Shown here: in pieces, positions 1 to 14,734 of the stretch | Layout of the letters: each line of letters opens with the position of its first letter | Position numbering within the stretch: position 1 is the stretch's first letter | Source: Cephalopachus bancanus | Taxonomy: Eukaryota; Chordata; Mammalia; Primates; Tarsiidae | Direction: 5' to 3' | DNA length: 64,000 bases | Assembly: GCA_027257055.1 (NCBI GenBank) | Contig: JAPVLO010000233.1 | Span: 930,001 to 994,000, forward strand | Translations under genes and position numbers: made by a program | Notes under the pieces: model-generated | Databases searched by the model: none | What the model saw: only the letters and a program-made list of their open reading frames with translations | What the model was told of the DNA's origin: nothing

Positions 1-1480
1 GTTGTCGGCCCTGTGAGACTAGCTGGAAGGTCATTGCTGAGCTTTCTTGTTCGTTCAGCACAGAGATGCACCTTTAACTCTTCATTTCTCTTCCTTGTTT
101 GGTTCCCCATAAATGAAGGAGCGGCAAGTTTTAATTCTTTTCTATTTCAAGATGCAAAGTGAGAAGCACAAGATGACGTAGTAAGGTGCTCAGCATCCCA
201 AAGGGCATCGGTAGTTGAACTGAGGCAAGTACGCCAAGTTCAACTCTCAGGACTGGGATGTACTTGACCTCTGAAGCAACTTAACAGCACAGTATGGATC
301 CAGTAATGGCACTGTCGGGACAATTTTCATTTTCTGTCTTCATTATGCAATGGGAGGTTAGCCCTGAATGTCTATTTTCTAAGGGCTGTCGAGGCAGGTA
401 ACAGCTACACAAGTAATAACGAGTTATTGCATTGTCTTTTGAAAGGCTTCCGTTTCTCTTATTTGGATTTGAATTAATTTCTAAAATATCATACCACACT
501 GTCTTCACTGTTATGATACTCTACAGCAAAACTATTGGTAGAACACATGCTCATTTAGCATCCGGCTACTTTGAATTTTGTTATATCACAATCATTTCCT
601 AGTGGCTCCTCTTAATCTTTTCCTTTGGGTCACAAATTTGTTACAGGAATGTCAGAATACTGACTCCCTCAGACCTTATGGTAGCCAGTTAAAACCAAGA
701 TCAATTTCCAGCTGTCAGCAAACCCCATCTCTTACCCCAAGTACTGTACAAATGTTGCCATTTTCTCTAGGAAATTTCCACATTTCTATGTGGAAAAAGT
801 TGGTACTACAGAGAGCATGCATTACATCTGCGATGATAACACAAATCATCCATTCTGATCCTGCAAACTACACTTGAAACGCAGTGTCACCTTGTACTGT
901 CCTAACCCCCGTGCCCTGCACCATGTGTTTGGAAAAAGGCCTCTCAGTGCCACATAAATTCTGCCTTTGGTTTAAGGTTCTGCTATGACTATGACAAACA
1001 CACAGATCAGTATCTACTTTAGCATTTTCAGAGCCCTTGAATGGATGTAATGAAAGGGAATATGGTGAATTACATTACAGCAGCAAACGAAAATAGAAAA
1101 AGAGCATAATACTCTAATGTAGACCTACTGAAATTCCCCTTCAGTATAAAATTCACTACCTAACTAGTGCTGCTATTTACATTTTATTCAAGGTGATTAA
1201 TTCAAAAGTGCAATGCACATTTTACCTACATGTGGTCACATCTTGAAGAGATGAGTGTCTCTGCAAGTTGTGAATTTGGTCTCGTGCTTTTGCTTATAAG
1301 TCAAAGGAAAGAAAGAGTAAACCCAACGATCTGCATGACTCATCGGATGTGTACAATCAATTTCTCTTCACTAACATCAATGAAGGCTCAAACTCAAATA
1401 ATAAAGAACTTCTCATCTTCTATATACAGAGGGTACCAAAAATATATACACATTTTAAGAAAAAAAACTATTAAAATTGT
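1..1480. other. RXFP2 intron 5, no recognisable feature
   Basis: AT-rich single-copy-looking sequence. I searched by eye on the minus strand for the next 72-nt LRR exon of RXFP2 and did not find it. No repeat family was recognised. Confidence 0.5.
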
Positions 1481-1484
1481 AATA

Positions 1485-1735
1485 CTCAGAACAATTATCA
1501 TGATACTATAAGAAAGGGATTGGCAGTAGTGGGAAACTGTCAGGGGAAGGGGGGGCAGTAAGGGAGCACACTTCATCAGTAAGGGTACCTGATCTCAAAC
1601 CAGGTGACATGGGGACCCAAGTGAGGCCCAAACTTTATCTGTACAATGACCATTTGTATGCCAATCTCTGAATTGTACCCCATATCCTTAAAATAAAAAT
1701 TCAAAAAATACAATAAAATAAAATTATAATACTTC
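1485..1735 (+). mobile_element. L1 3' end fragment
   Basis: Contains the local L1 3' UTR signature: ATACTATAAGAAAGGGATTGG, GGGAAACTGTCAGGGG and GAATTGTACCCCATATCC, ending in an A-rich tail. It is 5' truncated to about 250 bp. Confidence 0.85.
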
Positions 1736-1745
1736 ATATATACCA

Positions 1746-3050
1746 ATAACAAAAAATGAATACAAGTCACGTTTGACTTCTGTGATTACAAGTGGTGCTC
1801 AGAGTGGTTACCATCAGGGTCCAGACACTTCTGATTATGGCGAACATCTCTTAGCATCGCTTAAAATGTGTATACATTCTTTTGGTGCCCCTGGTGGTTG
1901 ACTGGCTGCTGCTCCATAGAGAACTAGAGCCCTAAGTCTCATGTCTCAGACGTAGGCTGCTGACTTCAGCTCCATCCTCCAGTATCTTTGCAGAAGAGTA
2001 GTTTAAAGAATGTGAGGGGAAATTTGGAAGCATGACAATTTGGCAAGCAATGTCCTCTTCTTATTCAGAGCTGAGACATGAGCCCGTTGAATATACTTTA
2101 CACTGGATGACTTTTCTAAGAATAACTTACTGGTTCATGAATTCCTGCTGTTTCAGCTGTCAGGACTTTTCAAGCAGAAACGCCAGGAATTTATGTACCT
2201 GAAACTAAAGCAAATACGTGCTTTAATGACATACATGTTTATAGGCTATTTTAAAATGTGACATTTTGTATTCAAGAGCCAGACAGACGTCTTGAATTAC
2301 ATTTTGTTGCCAATGATCGCATTGAACAAGAACCCAGATTAAGAAGGGATTCCTCCTAACTTATATAAGGTCGATGCTACAAGGAGGAAAACTGCTGTTG
2401 GTTTCTATAGCAGCAGTGATAAAGTATCATAGTCAATCCCATAAATTGTGTTTTATTCCTCTGAAAGTTCATCTGAAACTGCTTTTCCCCCCTCAAAGTT
2501 AGAAAGGCCTGACATTTGAAAAGATTATTAAAATGAATAAACTGATCAATGGTGGAAGTGTTCAGATCTGTTGAGCAACACTTATTTATATGGCAATTAA
2601 ATTTGGTTTTGATTTAGAAGTATGTTTTTCCGGATGCCTAAATGACCTCAATTCCACTGTGAATATCTAGAGCATCTCAGACTGGAGTCTAACTTGACAC
2701 TGAATTTGGGGGTCTCGTAGAATATTTCCCAATACAACTTAAAGATGCAAAGTAACTTTATTAGCTCAATACAGTCTAAACTACAGATGTGTGCATGTCT
2801 GTTCTCTGCTTCAATAGAATAAACTCCAGATACTTTAGTTGGCATTCAATGTCCTTACAATCATGATCAATGACCTCTCTAGTATATGTTCCAACATTTC
2901 CTATGGGAATCCTTCCTTTGAACAACCTGCCTGTTTACTCTCTTCTCAACATCTTTTGAATGTTTCTGCTTATGTTTCTTTTTTCTTTCTGCTTAAAACA
3001 CTTCCTACCCTCGTCTTAGTCCTACCTGTTAGTCCTACCCATCTTTCATT
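1746..3050. other. Intron 5, nothing recognised
   Basis: Unique-looking AT-rich intron sequence. Short open frames here have no family resemblance. Confidence 0.45.
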
Positions 3051-3186
3051 TTAAAAAAAAGTTTGTAGTAGAGACGAGATCTTGCTATGTTGCTCAGGCT
3101 GATCTTGAACTCCTGCACTCAAGCAATACACCTGCCTCAGCCTCCCAAAGTGCTGGGCTTACAGGTGTGAGCCACTGCACCCGGCT
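3051..3186 (-). mobile_element. Alu-type free monomer (FLAM-like)
   Basis: Reverse-oriented single 7SL-like arm: GTAGAGACGAGATCTTGC through GCCTCAGCCTCCCAAAGTGC to CACTGCACCCGGC, with an A-tail on the minus strand. No second arm. Confidence 0.85.
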
Positions 3187-3419
3187 GCCATCATTCATTT
3201 GACAAACATTTGTTGCTACTCACTGGGTCCTTCCTATGTATGCTGCGACATATGCTAGGGTGGGCCAGGAGAGAACCAGGAGACCACCAAACTCAGGACG
3301 GCATGGTGGTAAGTGAGTAGTCCCTTCAAAACTCAAAGACAAAAGTGAGGGTTTTATGTAAATGGAATTATAGTTGACCCAAGTCATGCTGAAAAGATGA
3401 GATCAGTAAAAGCCCAAAC

Positions 3420-3493
3420 TTTGTCATCATGCAATATACCCATGTAACACTCCTGCACACGTACCCCTTGAATCTAAAATTTAAAAAAAGGTT
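3420..3493 (+). mobile_element. Old L1 3' tail
   Basis: CAATATACCCATGTAACA followed by CCTGCACACGTACCCCTTGAA and an A-rich end is the 3' terminus of L1M-class elements. Confidence 0.7.
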
Positions 3494-5098
3494 TAAAACC
3501 TTGGGATAGCAGACCCTAGCTTTAGAGTTGCAATTCCCAAATCCTGATGGGATACAAAATAGGGTCAGGAAGAGAAATCAAGAACCGACTGCAGAGTAAG
3601 CAACTAGAAAATATACTTGTAATTTTTAAACTGAATTCTACTTTTAGATTCAAAGAAAATAACTTAAAAAATGATCATCATAATAAAAGCTCAGACAGTA
3701 AGAAATAGTATGGGAAATAAAAATGTATTTCTAGTTGTATTGTAGAAGCAAGAAAATGTTAAGAAGAAGTCTAAACTTGCCTCCTTGGACCTGTTTTATA
3801 ATGTTGTGAGATAATATAACAGAGACAACTGTTCATTTCTCAACTCCTGGTTTGTTCCTATATTCTCAAAGAAGACGATCTCAGAACTAAGGCAAACAGA
3901 AAGGCTACCGGGCAGGGGCAGTGAACGCCCAAGATGGTAGAATGCGTTATTCAAAATAAGTTAAAGCCTGGACAATTTCTTTCAGAAATTGAGAAATACC
4001 AAAAATAAGAACATCAAATCATGACCAATAGCTGAGGAATCTGAAGAAAGAATGAGTAGCTGGAAAGTTAAAGATAGCAAATGAACTTTCAAGTTCTCAA
4101 AAAAGGGAAGAAGTAGGTGTCACATGCTATAGTTGGATGAGCTCAATGCTAGTCCAGGGAAGAGCATTGAACGTGCTATTATGAAGCTCCTTTGTGAACA
4201 GGGCAGTTCATGAGAAACAGGGCATGTCAGACCAACTTTATTTTCTTCTTTGAAAGATTGACCAAGAAAAACTGTGTGGTAGGCATTGTTATGTCTATTG
4301 GGCATTGATCAAGTGGTTTTATGATGTTTTCAAAGGCAAACTAAAGAATGATACACATCCTTATCTGAAGGATGTTACCGAAGGAAAACTGAAAGACAAT
4401 TTGCTGCTGTCCTCTTCAGAATTTTACTCTGTGATCTGAATACAGATGACTCATCTTATTTGAAGATGATAGAAATCTAGGTGGAATAATGAATATGGTG
4501 TACAATACACAAAGATACGGTCTGGTAAGAAAAGCTGACTCTAACAGTGTGAAACGGACTAAGGATACATTAAAGGACCCACAACTACTTCTCAAATGCT
4601 AAGTGCACAAGTACAGGATGGAACACACATTGCTTAGCAGTAACAGACACAGTGTGGGGTTTGGCATTGTAGAGGCAAGATCACTAGGGGTTAAGGGTAT
4701 CAAGTAGTCACTAGAAGAGTGACTACCACCAAAATCTTAGGACACACATACCGTTCAGAAGGAAAGGGATGCTAATTCTTGCCTATTTGCCCCAGTTATA
4801 TCATGGAGATAATTATATTTATTCTAGATACCACACGTTAAGGTAAATGTAGACAAGCATATGCGGATTAATATGGCCAGAATGATAACTGATTTGAAAC
4901 CATGCATGTCCTCTGGTCAAGAATTTAAGGAGCTAACAGATGCTTGGAGAAGATTTGTGGTTGGATAGAGGGTGACTACAGCTAGCTTGAGATGTCTGTA
5001 GACTTATGTCTACAGACTGATTGAATGGGTTCTGAATAGTCTTCTAGTAAATCTAAGAATGACGGGGCACTTATGAGGTATTGTGGGTAGTAGTAATG
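3494..5098. other. Intron 5, unique-looking
   Basis: AT-rich intron without a gene, splice-site-flanked exon or repeat that I can name. Confidence 0.4.
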
Positions 5099-5113
5099 TG
5101 GACAAAATTTATT

Positions 5114-5406
5114 TATTTATTTTTTATTTTTTCAGTTGGAGTCTCACTCAGTCACCCAGACTGGAGTGCAGTGGCCGCTCCCAGCCACCGCAGCCTCGAC
5201 CTGCTGGGCTCCGGCCATCCTTCCGCCTCAGCCTTCCAAGTAGCCGGAATTACAGGCGCGCACTACCACGCCCAGATAATTTTTTGATTTACTGTAGAGA
5301 TGAGGTCTCGCTGCCCAGGCGGGTTTCGAACCTGCGGGCTCAGGCAATCCACTCACCTCAGCCTCCCAAAGGCGCGGGATTACAGTTTGAGCCACCGAGC
5401 CCGGCT
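5114..5406 (-). mobile_element. Full-length dimeric Alu (lineage-specific type)
   Basis: Reverse Alu with CCGCAGCCTCGACCTGCTGG and CCTGCGGGCTCAGGCAATCC. It is bounded by a perfect 15-bp target duplication TGGACAAAATTTATT at 5099-5113 and 5407-5421, indicating a fairly recent insertion. Confidence 0.96.
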
Positions 5407-5534
5407 TGGACAAAATTTATTAGTGGATTGTTTGAAATTCTATTTCCCCAACACCTCCTAATCATCTTTCTTGGTTTATTTTTCTCTATAGCCCTAATTG
5501 CCAGCTAAAAAATTGCATACTTAAAATTTTATTT

Positions 5535-5665
5535 ACTGACTATCTTTCTCTATTGAAAATTAAGCTCCATGAGGAGAGGGCTTTTCATATATGTTGTTTA
5601 CTGCTGTATCCTTGGTGTCTGGCATCTTGTAAATGTCAATAAATACTTGGCGGAAGAGTGAATAA
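5535..5665 (+). mobile_element. L2-like 3' tail
   Basis: AGCTCCATGAGGAGAGGGC, CTGCTGTATCCTTGGTGTCTGG and GTCAATAAATACTTG follow the order of the L2 3' end (stop-proximal part, tail AATAAATA). Confidence 0.65.
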
Positions 5666-6007
5666 ACATGGGTTTTGCTAACCTTCTGCTCTCCTGCTAT
5701 TTACTACCAAGAGTAGTAGAGGCCCATCTGGTTTCTTCCTTCTCCTGATACATTTTTCTGGGAATGGTTTGGTTTTTGCCCCATTGGTTATTTGAGCTGT
5801 TCTATGCAGGATTGGAAAGAAAATGAATGTTAAGAGTAGACAGACAGGAGGGACAAGAGGTGGGACTAGGGTTGGGGGAGGCTTTTGGGAAAGAGTCATA
5901 GGAAGCCACAGACTAATGTGAGCAATGGGATGGAGAAGAATGGAGATTTGAGGAAGAACTGCTGAGCTTCTGAGTCGCTTTAGGGTATTTGAAGAGTGCT
6001 TGTAAAG

Positions 6008-6452
6008 CAGCAGTCACCAACCTTTTGGGCATCAGGGACCGGTTTTGTGGAAGACGGTTTTTCCATGGATGGAGGGTTTGGGGGAGGATAGTGGAATGTG
6101 TAGTCAAACCTCACTGCTAAGTTAATTTGTATTTGCAGCCATTCCCCAGTGCTAGCATCATCACCTGAGCTCCACCTCAGATCATCAGGCATTAGATTCT
6201 CATAAGGAGTGCACACCTTGACCTCTCGCGTGCCCAGCTCACAATGGAATTTATGCTCCTGTGAGAATCTAATGCTACTGCTGCTGATCTGACAGCAGGT
6301 GGAGCTCAGGCGGTCATGCCAGTGAGGGGAGCGACTGTAAATACAGATGAAGCTTCACCGGCTCACCTGCTGTTCATCTCCTGCTGTGCAATCTGATTCC
6401 TAAGAGGCAGTGGAGTGGCGCCAGTTCATGGTCGTGGGGTTGGGGACCCCTA
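6008..6452. mobile_element. MER1-type hAT (Charlie) nonautonomous transposon
   Basis: Starts CAGCAGTCACCAACCTTTTG with GGGACCGGTTTTGTGGAAGA and ends GGGGTTGGGGACCCCTA, imperfect terminal inverted repeats of the MER1A/B family. Internal ATCATCAGGCATTAGATTCT also fits. A perfect 8-bp target duplication TTGTAAAG flanks it (6000-6007 and 6453-6460), the length expected for hAT elements. The size (445 bp) lies between MER1B and MER1A as I remember them. Confidence 0.93.
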
Positions 6453-6460
6453 TTGTAAAG

Positions 6461-7617
<1,157 letters not shown>

Positions 7618-7689
7618 AAATGCTAGAACCAATTTCTGTCCATCTTGAGGTTTCTCATTAGGGTAAAGCAAGCACTACCTTGGACACCA

Positions 7690-7800
7690 GAAGATGTGAT
7701 TTCTGATTCTGGCTCTTCCACTAACTAGTTATACATCTTAGGTGAGTCATTTAACCATTGCAGACTTTAGTTTCTAGTGTATAATGAGAAGACTTAATGA
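7690..7800. mobile_element. MIR remnant
   Basis: TCTGGCTCTTCCACTAACTAG, GTGAGTCATTTAACCATTGC and CTAGTGTATAATGAGAAG follow the MIR consensus order. Confidence 0.65.
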
Positions 7801-8214
7801 GAAATTCTTAAGACTTCTATGACTCTAGACGATAGTCTTTTACCTGCTACACTAAAACAAGATGTTTTTCCATTCTTTCTGCTAGTAGTATTTTATTTTT
7901 CCTCCCTTAAGCATTGTTCAGGACAATACTGATTCATAGAACGAACATGTTGTGATTTTAAGAATCTCCAGGAAGACTAGAAGCAGTGTGGTGAGGACTG
8001 AGAAATTCCTCTCTAGAAGAGTCTGGACACGCAGAACCAATGTGTAGTAGCTACTCCAGTGTGACAATGAAAACATGACTACGTGCTTTAGGCTGAAGCA
8101 GCAGGTCTGACTCTAGTTGGAATTTACAGAAACGATCATTAAACCCAAGTATAGCTAAGCACGTATGTTCACACAGGATTCTTCCTAGTAGACTTTCTTC
8201 AATGACTTCCTTTC

Positions 8215-8511
8215 TTTATTTTTTTTCTTTTGAGTAGGAGTCTCACTCTATCACCCAGTCTGGAGCACAGTGGCATGATCATGGCCACCATAGCCTCAAC
8301 CTGCTGGGCTCAGGGGATCCTTCCACCTCAGTCTTCCAAGTAGCTGGAACCACAGATGTGTGTCACCAAGCCCAGCTAATTTTTTGATTTATTGTAGAGA
8401 TGAGGTCTCACCAAGTTGCCCAGGCTGGTCTTGAACCCCGGACTCAGACAATTCTCCCAGCTCTGCCTCCCAAAGTCCTGGGATTACAGGAGTGAGTCAC
8501 CACCCCTGGCC
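8215..8511 (-). mobile_element. Alu abutting the decayed exon-5 copy
   Basis: Reverse dimer, poly-T then GAGTAGGAGTCTCACTC, ending CACCCCTGGCC. Similar CTTCCTTTCTTT and GTCCTTTCTCTTT on the two sides look like a worn target duplication located at the former donor site of the exon-5 duplicate. Confidence 0.93.
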
Positions 8512-8522
8512 AAAGTCCTTTC

Positions 8523-8593
8523 TCTTTTTAAGTTTCGTGCATTTGATGAATACTTTATCTGGGAAACTGTGGGTTTTGTTTTCCTTAAGAGAT
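8523..8593 (-). pseudogene. Decayed duplicate of RXFP2 exon 5
   Basis: About 71 bp matching exon 5 with roughly 11 differences in 72 positions. The frame is still open and reads SLKENKTHSFPDKVFIKCT then KLKK. The acceptor AG remains but the upstream pyrimidine tract is poor. The donor is destroyed: GATGTAAGT in exon 5 corresponds to GAGAAAGG here. Flanking intron sequence also matches, for example ATGGA-T-C-TGATGGCA on the acceptor side and AATGACTTCC on the donor side. This is therefore a tandem genomic duplication rather than a retrocopy. An Alu (8215-8511) has inserted within about a dozen bases of the lost donor. It lies in intron 5 and is very unlikely to be spliced into the message. Confidence 0.85.
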
Positions 8594-9005
8594 CTCAGAG
8601 ACTCTGTACTTGAATTCAGCAGCATGGAATCCTTGATGGCATTTCAAATCAGCTGTGTTTGTCTAGTATCAGCCAAGATTCAGATCATTTTTATTTCTGG
8701 GTTTTGATGAATTTTGCATTTCTAGAAACTTTCTCCTCTCAGCCGTATGTTGAAGGAGACAAACAATAAGATGATGGCACGTCCAAGGAGACTTACAGCT
8801 TGTACAGTGTAGTGTTATCTTGCTGGTCATCTTGGCAGGTGCATCCCCTCCGGGCCTCCAGGATGACTGGGCCACAGGGACTGACCAACACTAATCCACT
8901 TTATAAAAGGCTAATACATGTACCTGCATATTCTGATTTATTGATCTGAATAGAAAGTATCCCATGCCGCTGATGGGAATGTTCTTATTCCCTATTCAAT
9001 GCAAT
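8594..9005. other. Intron 5 between exon-5 copy and Alu
   Basis: The first 50 bp are homologous to the intron next to exon 5. The rest is unrecognised. Confidence 0.45.
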
Positions 9006-9015
9006 GCTTCAAATA

Positions 9016-9314
9016 TGTTTTATTTATTTATTTATTTATTTGAGTTGGAGTCTCACTCGGTCGCCCAGACTGGAGTGCAGTGGCCACTCCCGGCCACCGC
9101 AGCCTCGCCTGCTGGGCTCCGGCGATCCTTCCGCCTCAGCCTTCCGAGTAGCTGGAATTACAGGCATGCGCTAACACACCTGGCTGATTTTTTGATTTAT
9201 TGTAGAGATGAGGTCTCACTGCCCAGGCGGGTCTCGAACCCGCGGGCTCAGGCAATCCACTCACCTCAGCCTCCCAAAGGCGCGGGATTACAGGCTGAGC
9301 CACCGAGCCTGGCT
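9016..9314 (-). mobile_element. Young-looking dimeric Alu
   Basis: (TTTA)n, then GAGTTGGAGTCTCACTCGG; keeps many CpGs (CCCGGCCACCGCAGCCTCG). Target duplication TTCAAATA on both sides. Confidence 0.95.
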
Positions 9315-10916
<1,602 letters not shown>

Positions 10917-11022
10917 AGTAACGTCACATTCCTGGAAATCATCGGCACAGACTTTAAGTTGGCATTGATACATTCCAGTTCTCTCTCCTTGCAGTCACAG
11001 CGTTGTGGATACTGGTTTAGAA
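10917..11022 (-). CDS. RXFP2: RXFP2 exon 4, LRR N-terminal cap
   Basis: This 106-nt exon has acceptor CCTCCTAG and donor GTGAGT. It encodes [19 protein letters not shown] and then [15 protein letters not shown], residues 90-125 together with the split codons. It is the cysteine-rich N-terminal cap of the LRR domain (C-x-C at residues 98 and 100, C at 107, with Cys89 from exon 3) leading into the first repeat. A sequon NVT is at 121-123. Compared with remembered human RXFP2, the first cysteine of QCCDC is Arg97 here. The canonical C-x-C pair survives, so the cap can still form its usual disulphides. Phase 2 at the 3' end matches exon 5. Confidence 0.93.
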
Positions 11023-11034
11023 CTAGGAGGACCA

Positions 11035-11062
11035 AAAATAAAATAAAATAAAATAAAATAAG
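11035..11062 (+). repeat. (AAAAT)n microsatellite
   Basis: Five to six AAAAT units just upstream of exon 4 in intron 3. Confidence 0.9.
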
Positions 11063-11209
11063 ATCTCACTAGCTTAAAAAATTCATTTCTTTAATCATGA
11101 CTTTATCTATAATAACTGACATTGTTCTCTTTGCATTGAATATATACAATTGTATCTGTTGAATGAACATATCCAGCCCATAATAAAAGCAAATAAGAAT
11201 TAAGCTCTC

Positions 11210-11490
11210 GCCGGGTTTGGTGGCTCAGCCTGTAATGCTGTGCCTTTGGGAGGCTGAGGTGAGTGGATTGCCTGAGCCCGCGGGTTCGAGACCTGGGCAG
11301 GCGAGACCTCATCTCTACAATAAAATAAAATAAAAATTAGCCAAGCGAGGTAGTGCATGCCTGTAATTCCGGCTACTCGGAAGGCTGAGGTGGAAGGAGC
11401 CCAGCAGGTTGAGGCTGCGGTGGCCGGGAGCGGCCACTGCACTCCAGTCTGGGTGACAGAGTGAGATTCCGACTCAAAAAAAAAAAAAAG
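11210..11490 (+). mobile_element. Dimeric Alu in intron 3
   Basis: GCCGGGTTTGGTGGCTCAGCC start and a poly-A end. Perfect 15-bp target duplication AAGAATTAAGCTCTC at 11195-11209 and 11491-11505. Confidence 0.96.
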
Positions 11491-11629
11491 AAGAATTAAG
11501 CTCTCATCAAATATAGACTAATGAGGTTTCTAGCAGTCATTTCAGAGGTGTTTAACAAATGATTAGAAACTATGGAAATGTTAAATAGCATAAAGTCATG
11601 TGGTGAAACAAGATTAAGCGTTCCTCGAT

Positions 11630-11780
<151 letters not shown>

Positions 11781-11984
11781 CCAAGCAAATATTACTGAAG
11801 TCTTTGGTTTTTCTACTGAACTTGACAGTTATTTTCAAATTTTTATTTTAATAGTTATTTTAATGTAAATTCAAGTTCTTTCCAGTTGCCTTATTTCTTT
11901 TAGATCACTTTTATCCAAAAAAGCATTTCTAAAATGAATTTCACTGGATTTTGGTAGTAAAGCCCACTCGTATTGGGTACCAAC

Positions 11985-12350
11985 TTCATGCAAAAGATGC
12001 TGTTATTGTGTTTTGCTGATCTTGTTCCCCTGCCCATTCCGTTAACCTCCTGTCCTTCCCTCCATCCAAGGACTTCAAAGCCCGTCTCAATTGTCATCCT
12101 CTCAGGACTCTTCTCTTTCTCCCTCCCTGGTAGAGCCATCATTCTTCCACTGGGTTTTCCCATTCCCTTGTGCAAACATTATTTCTCCCTTACAGTTCTA
12201 ATATTGTACCGTTGCTGCTTGGGCAAAGAGCTGTCTTTATGCTACCTACAAGGTATTTGTGGGTTGGAACCACATTTCAGTCATCTTTATGTTCTCAGTG
12301 CCTCACACGGGGGCTGGAAAGTGGTTGAGGCTCAAAAACTTTCTTGAAGA
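11985..12350. mobile_element. L2-like remnant
   Basis: AAGAGCTGTCTTTATGCTACC, GGTTGGAACCACATTTCAGTC and GTTCTCAGTGCCTCACAC...GAGGCTCAAAAA resemble a diverged L2 3' region. The rest of intron 3 (to 12642) is unrecognised. Confidence 0.4.
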
Positions 12351-12642
12351 AAGTGATTAAGGTGAAAAGAGTCTTACTATTTGTCATCCTTATTCAATTC
12401 TTATATATCAGTGCCATCTTTGATTAATAACATAAAAATAGTGTGAATGGATATTGCCACTTTTTTTCTTTCTCTCTTTCCAGTCCCGCAGGCAGACAGC
12501 AGACTGGTTAGCCAGTGAGACACATTGCACCTAAATTGAAATTCTGAAGGGAATCGATCCTATGGCCTACATAAATCCATGGGCCGCAAATCATGTTCTT
12601 TGCAGAGAAAGTTGATGCTGTCTTTGAACCAATATGACTTAC

Positions 12643-12720
12643 GGCACTCCTGTGTTAAGGCCACAATGTCAGCATTTCCATGGACTGTGCCAAGTATGGT
12701 CGTCCATCCGCTGGTGTCAC
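12643..12720 (-). CDS. RXFP2: RXFP2 exon 3, LDLa-to-LRR linker
   Basis: This 78-nt exon lies between a CATTTCACAG acceptor and a GTAAGT donor. It encodes the end of Gly64 through Cys89 and one base of codon 90: [19 protein letters not shown] then VALTQEC. In the family this segment is the linker between the LDLa module and the leucine-rich repeats, which also takes part in ligand contact and activation. The GDTSGW start and the VALTQEC end match human RXFP2 from memory, with a few substitutions such as TTIL for ATIF. Both junctions are phase 1, so skipping the exon would keep the frame, which is usual for this gene. Confidence 0.94.
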
Positions 12721-12849
12721 CTGTGAAATGGTGATTGACATGTGTCAGTTATTCTAGAAATCAAATACCATATTACAAAACAGAAGTCTAAAAATGTAAT
12801 CATGAAATTAAATATTTGTTTAAGTAATAGAATGACTGATGTTTTATTT

Positions 12850-13310
12850 TATTTTAAATTTATTTTATTTTGAAGATGGGGGTACAATTCAGGATTAGGT
12901 ATACAAGTGGCCATCGTACAGGTACATTTGGACCTCCCTCTGGTTCCTATTTCACCTGGTTTGAGATCAGGTGCCCTTATTGATGTTGTGTGTTTCCCTC
13001 CCCCTCTCCTGGCGGTTTCCAGCTATTGACAATCCCTTTCTTATTATATTATGGTAAATGTTCAGGATCTGCTTATGAATGAGAGCATGTGGTATTCAGT
13101 TCTTTGTTTCTGTGATAAATCACTGAGTATTATAGACTCTAAATCCATCCAAGTTGCTGCAAAGTCCATAGTTTTGTTCTTCTTTATGGCTGTGTAATAC
13201 TCCATCATGCATATGTACCACATTAAAAAAAATCCAATCCAGTTTCCATGTTGTTGGCTCCATGCTTTTGCTACTGAAAATAGTGCTGCAACAAACGTGT
13301 GTGCAAGTCA
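12850..13310 (-). mobile_element. L1 3' end, reverse
   Basis: GGGGGTACAATTCAGGATTAGG through GAATGAGAGCATGTGGTATTC, TCCATCATGCATATGTACCAC and AATAGTGCTGCAACAAACG. 5' truncated copy with ORF2 end and 3' UTR. Confidence 0.92.
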
Positions 13311-13449
13311 GAATGACTGATATTTTAAATACATACATAGTAAGGGGAAAAAGACAAGACAAACATCTGTGGGAGTTCCCTCTTTTACAATAACAAGTGT
13401 ATGAATCACAAAACATATGGTGCAAATATATAATTGTTTTATTATTTGT

Positions 13450-13755
13450 TCGCTTGTTTATTTATTTACTTATTTTTGAGTTGGAGTCTTACCTGTCGCC
13501 CAGGGTGGAGTGCAGGGGCATGCTCACGGCCACCGCAGCCTCAACATGCTGGGCTCAGGCCATCCTTCAGCTTCAGCCTTCCAAGTAGCTGAAACTACAG
13601 GCACGTGCCACCACGCCCAGCTAATTTTTTGATTTATTGTAGAGACGAGGTGTTGCATGTTGCCCAGGCTGGTCCCCAATCCCTGGACTCAGGTAATCCT
13701 CTCGCCTTGGCCTCCCAAAGTGCTGGGATTACATGCTTTAGCCACCTCACCCAGT
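13450..13755 (-). mobile_element. Dimeric Alu
   Basis: Reverse; TTTGAGTTGGAGTCTTACCTG to GCTTTAGCCACCTCACCCAG. Moderately diverged. Confidence 0.93.
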
Positions 13756-14026
13756 ATAATTATTTTATGTAAATATAAATGTCTCGAGAAACCTTGCCTA
13801 TTTCTAGTACTGACATTTTAGGTCCTTGACCCTAATTCTGAGGACCTCAGAAGAAAATATCTGAATTGTATTTTTATCAGGTGAACACTATTGCATAAGT
13901 ACACGTAGATACATACTTGATAGATGTATTGAGTCAGATAAAATTAATGTCATACGACCTTTTCCAATAAAGCAGAAACAAAGTTATTTTTAATAAAGGC
14001 TTTTGAGCCTTGTTGAGAGAAATAAC

Positions 14027-14289
14027 AGCCCAGGCTGGAGTGCATTGGTACAATCACTTCTCGCCACAGCTTTGAACTCCTGGGCTCAGGAGATCCTTCT
14101 GCCTCAGCCTCCTGAGTAGTTGGGACTACAGGCATGCACCAACAGGCCCAGCTCATATTTTTTATTTTTCGTAGAGATGAGGTCTTGCTATGTTGCCGAG
14201 GCTGGTTTCAAACTCCTGGACTCAAGCAATCCTCCTGTCATAGCCTCCCAAAGTGCTAGGAGCACAGGTGTGAGCCACCATGCCCAGCC
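14027..14289 (-). mobile_element. Alu, truncated at its 3' end
   Basis: Starts directly at GCCCAGGCTGGAGTGCATTGG with no poly-T, so the terminal part of the right arm and tail are missing. The older body keeps CCTGAGTAGTTGGGACTACAGG. Confidence 0.9.
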
Positions 14290-14734
14290 TCAATTTGTCG
14301 TATGTTAATGTCAATTTGCATATGTCAATTTGTCATATGTGAATATGATCTGCTTCTTTGCCAAATTTGCTTCTCTTTTTTGTGATGTCATCTATTTTTA
14401 AAAGGAGGTCTAATTTTGAAGTATTATTACTTTACCATATGGTATTGAAAACTATAAGATATACATTATAATGTATAATATTGCGGTTCATACAAATAGA
14501 GAAGTAATTGTAAATAATTGCCCACAGTATCCTTTGATCCTGGAATCTTTAATTTATCTCTCTTTCTTATTAATACCCTCAATGATTTGACTACGATGCT
14601 CCTTCATATAATTATAAAGATTTGGGCTCAGAACACCCTTGTGAGCAGATAAGCATTCATAGTCTTTGATTCCCACGCAGCCAACAAGGAAGGCTGAGAA
14701 TTTTAGTAACTTGCCCATTGGCATTCAGAAAGCA
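14290..14734. other. RXFP2 intron 2, unrecognised
   Basis: AT-rich with a short CATATGTCAATTTG tandem near 14320. No repeat assigned. Confidence 0.4.

Noticed and set aside
5083..5508. 141-codon plus-strand open frame
   Set aside because: It runs through a reverse Alu. The peptide (PPQPRPAGLRPSFRLSLPSS type) recurs in every Alu here and is a repeat artefact.
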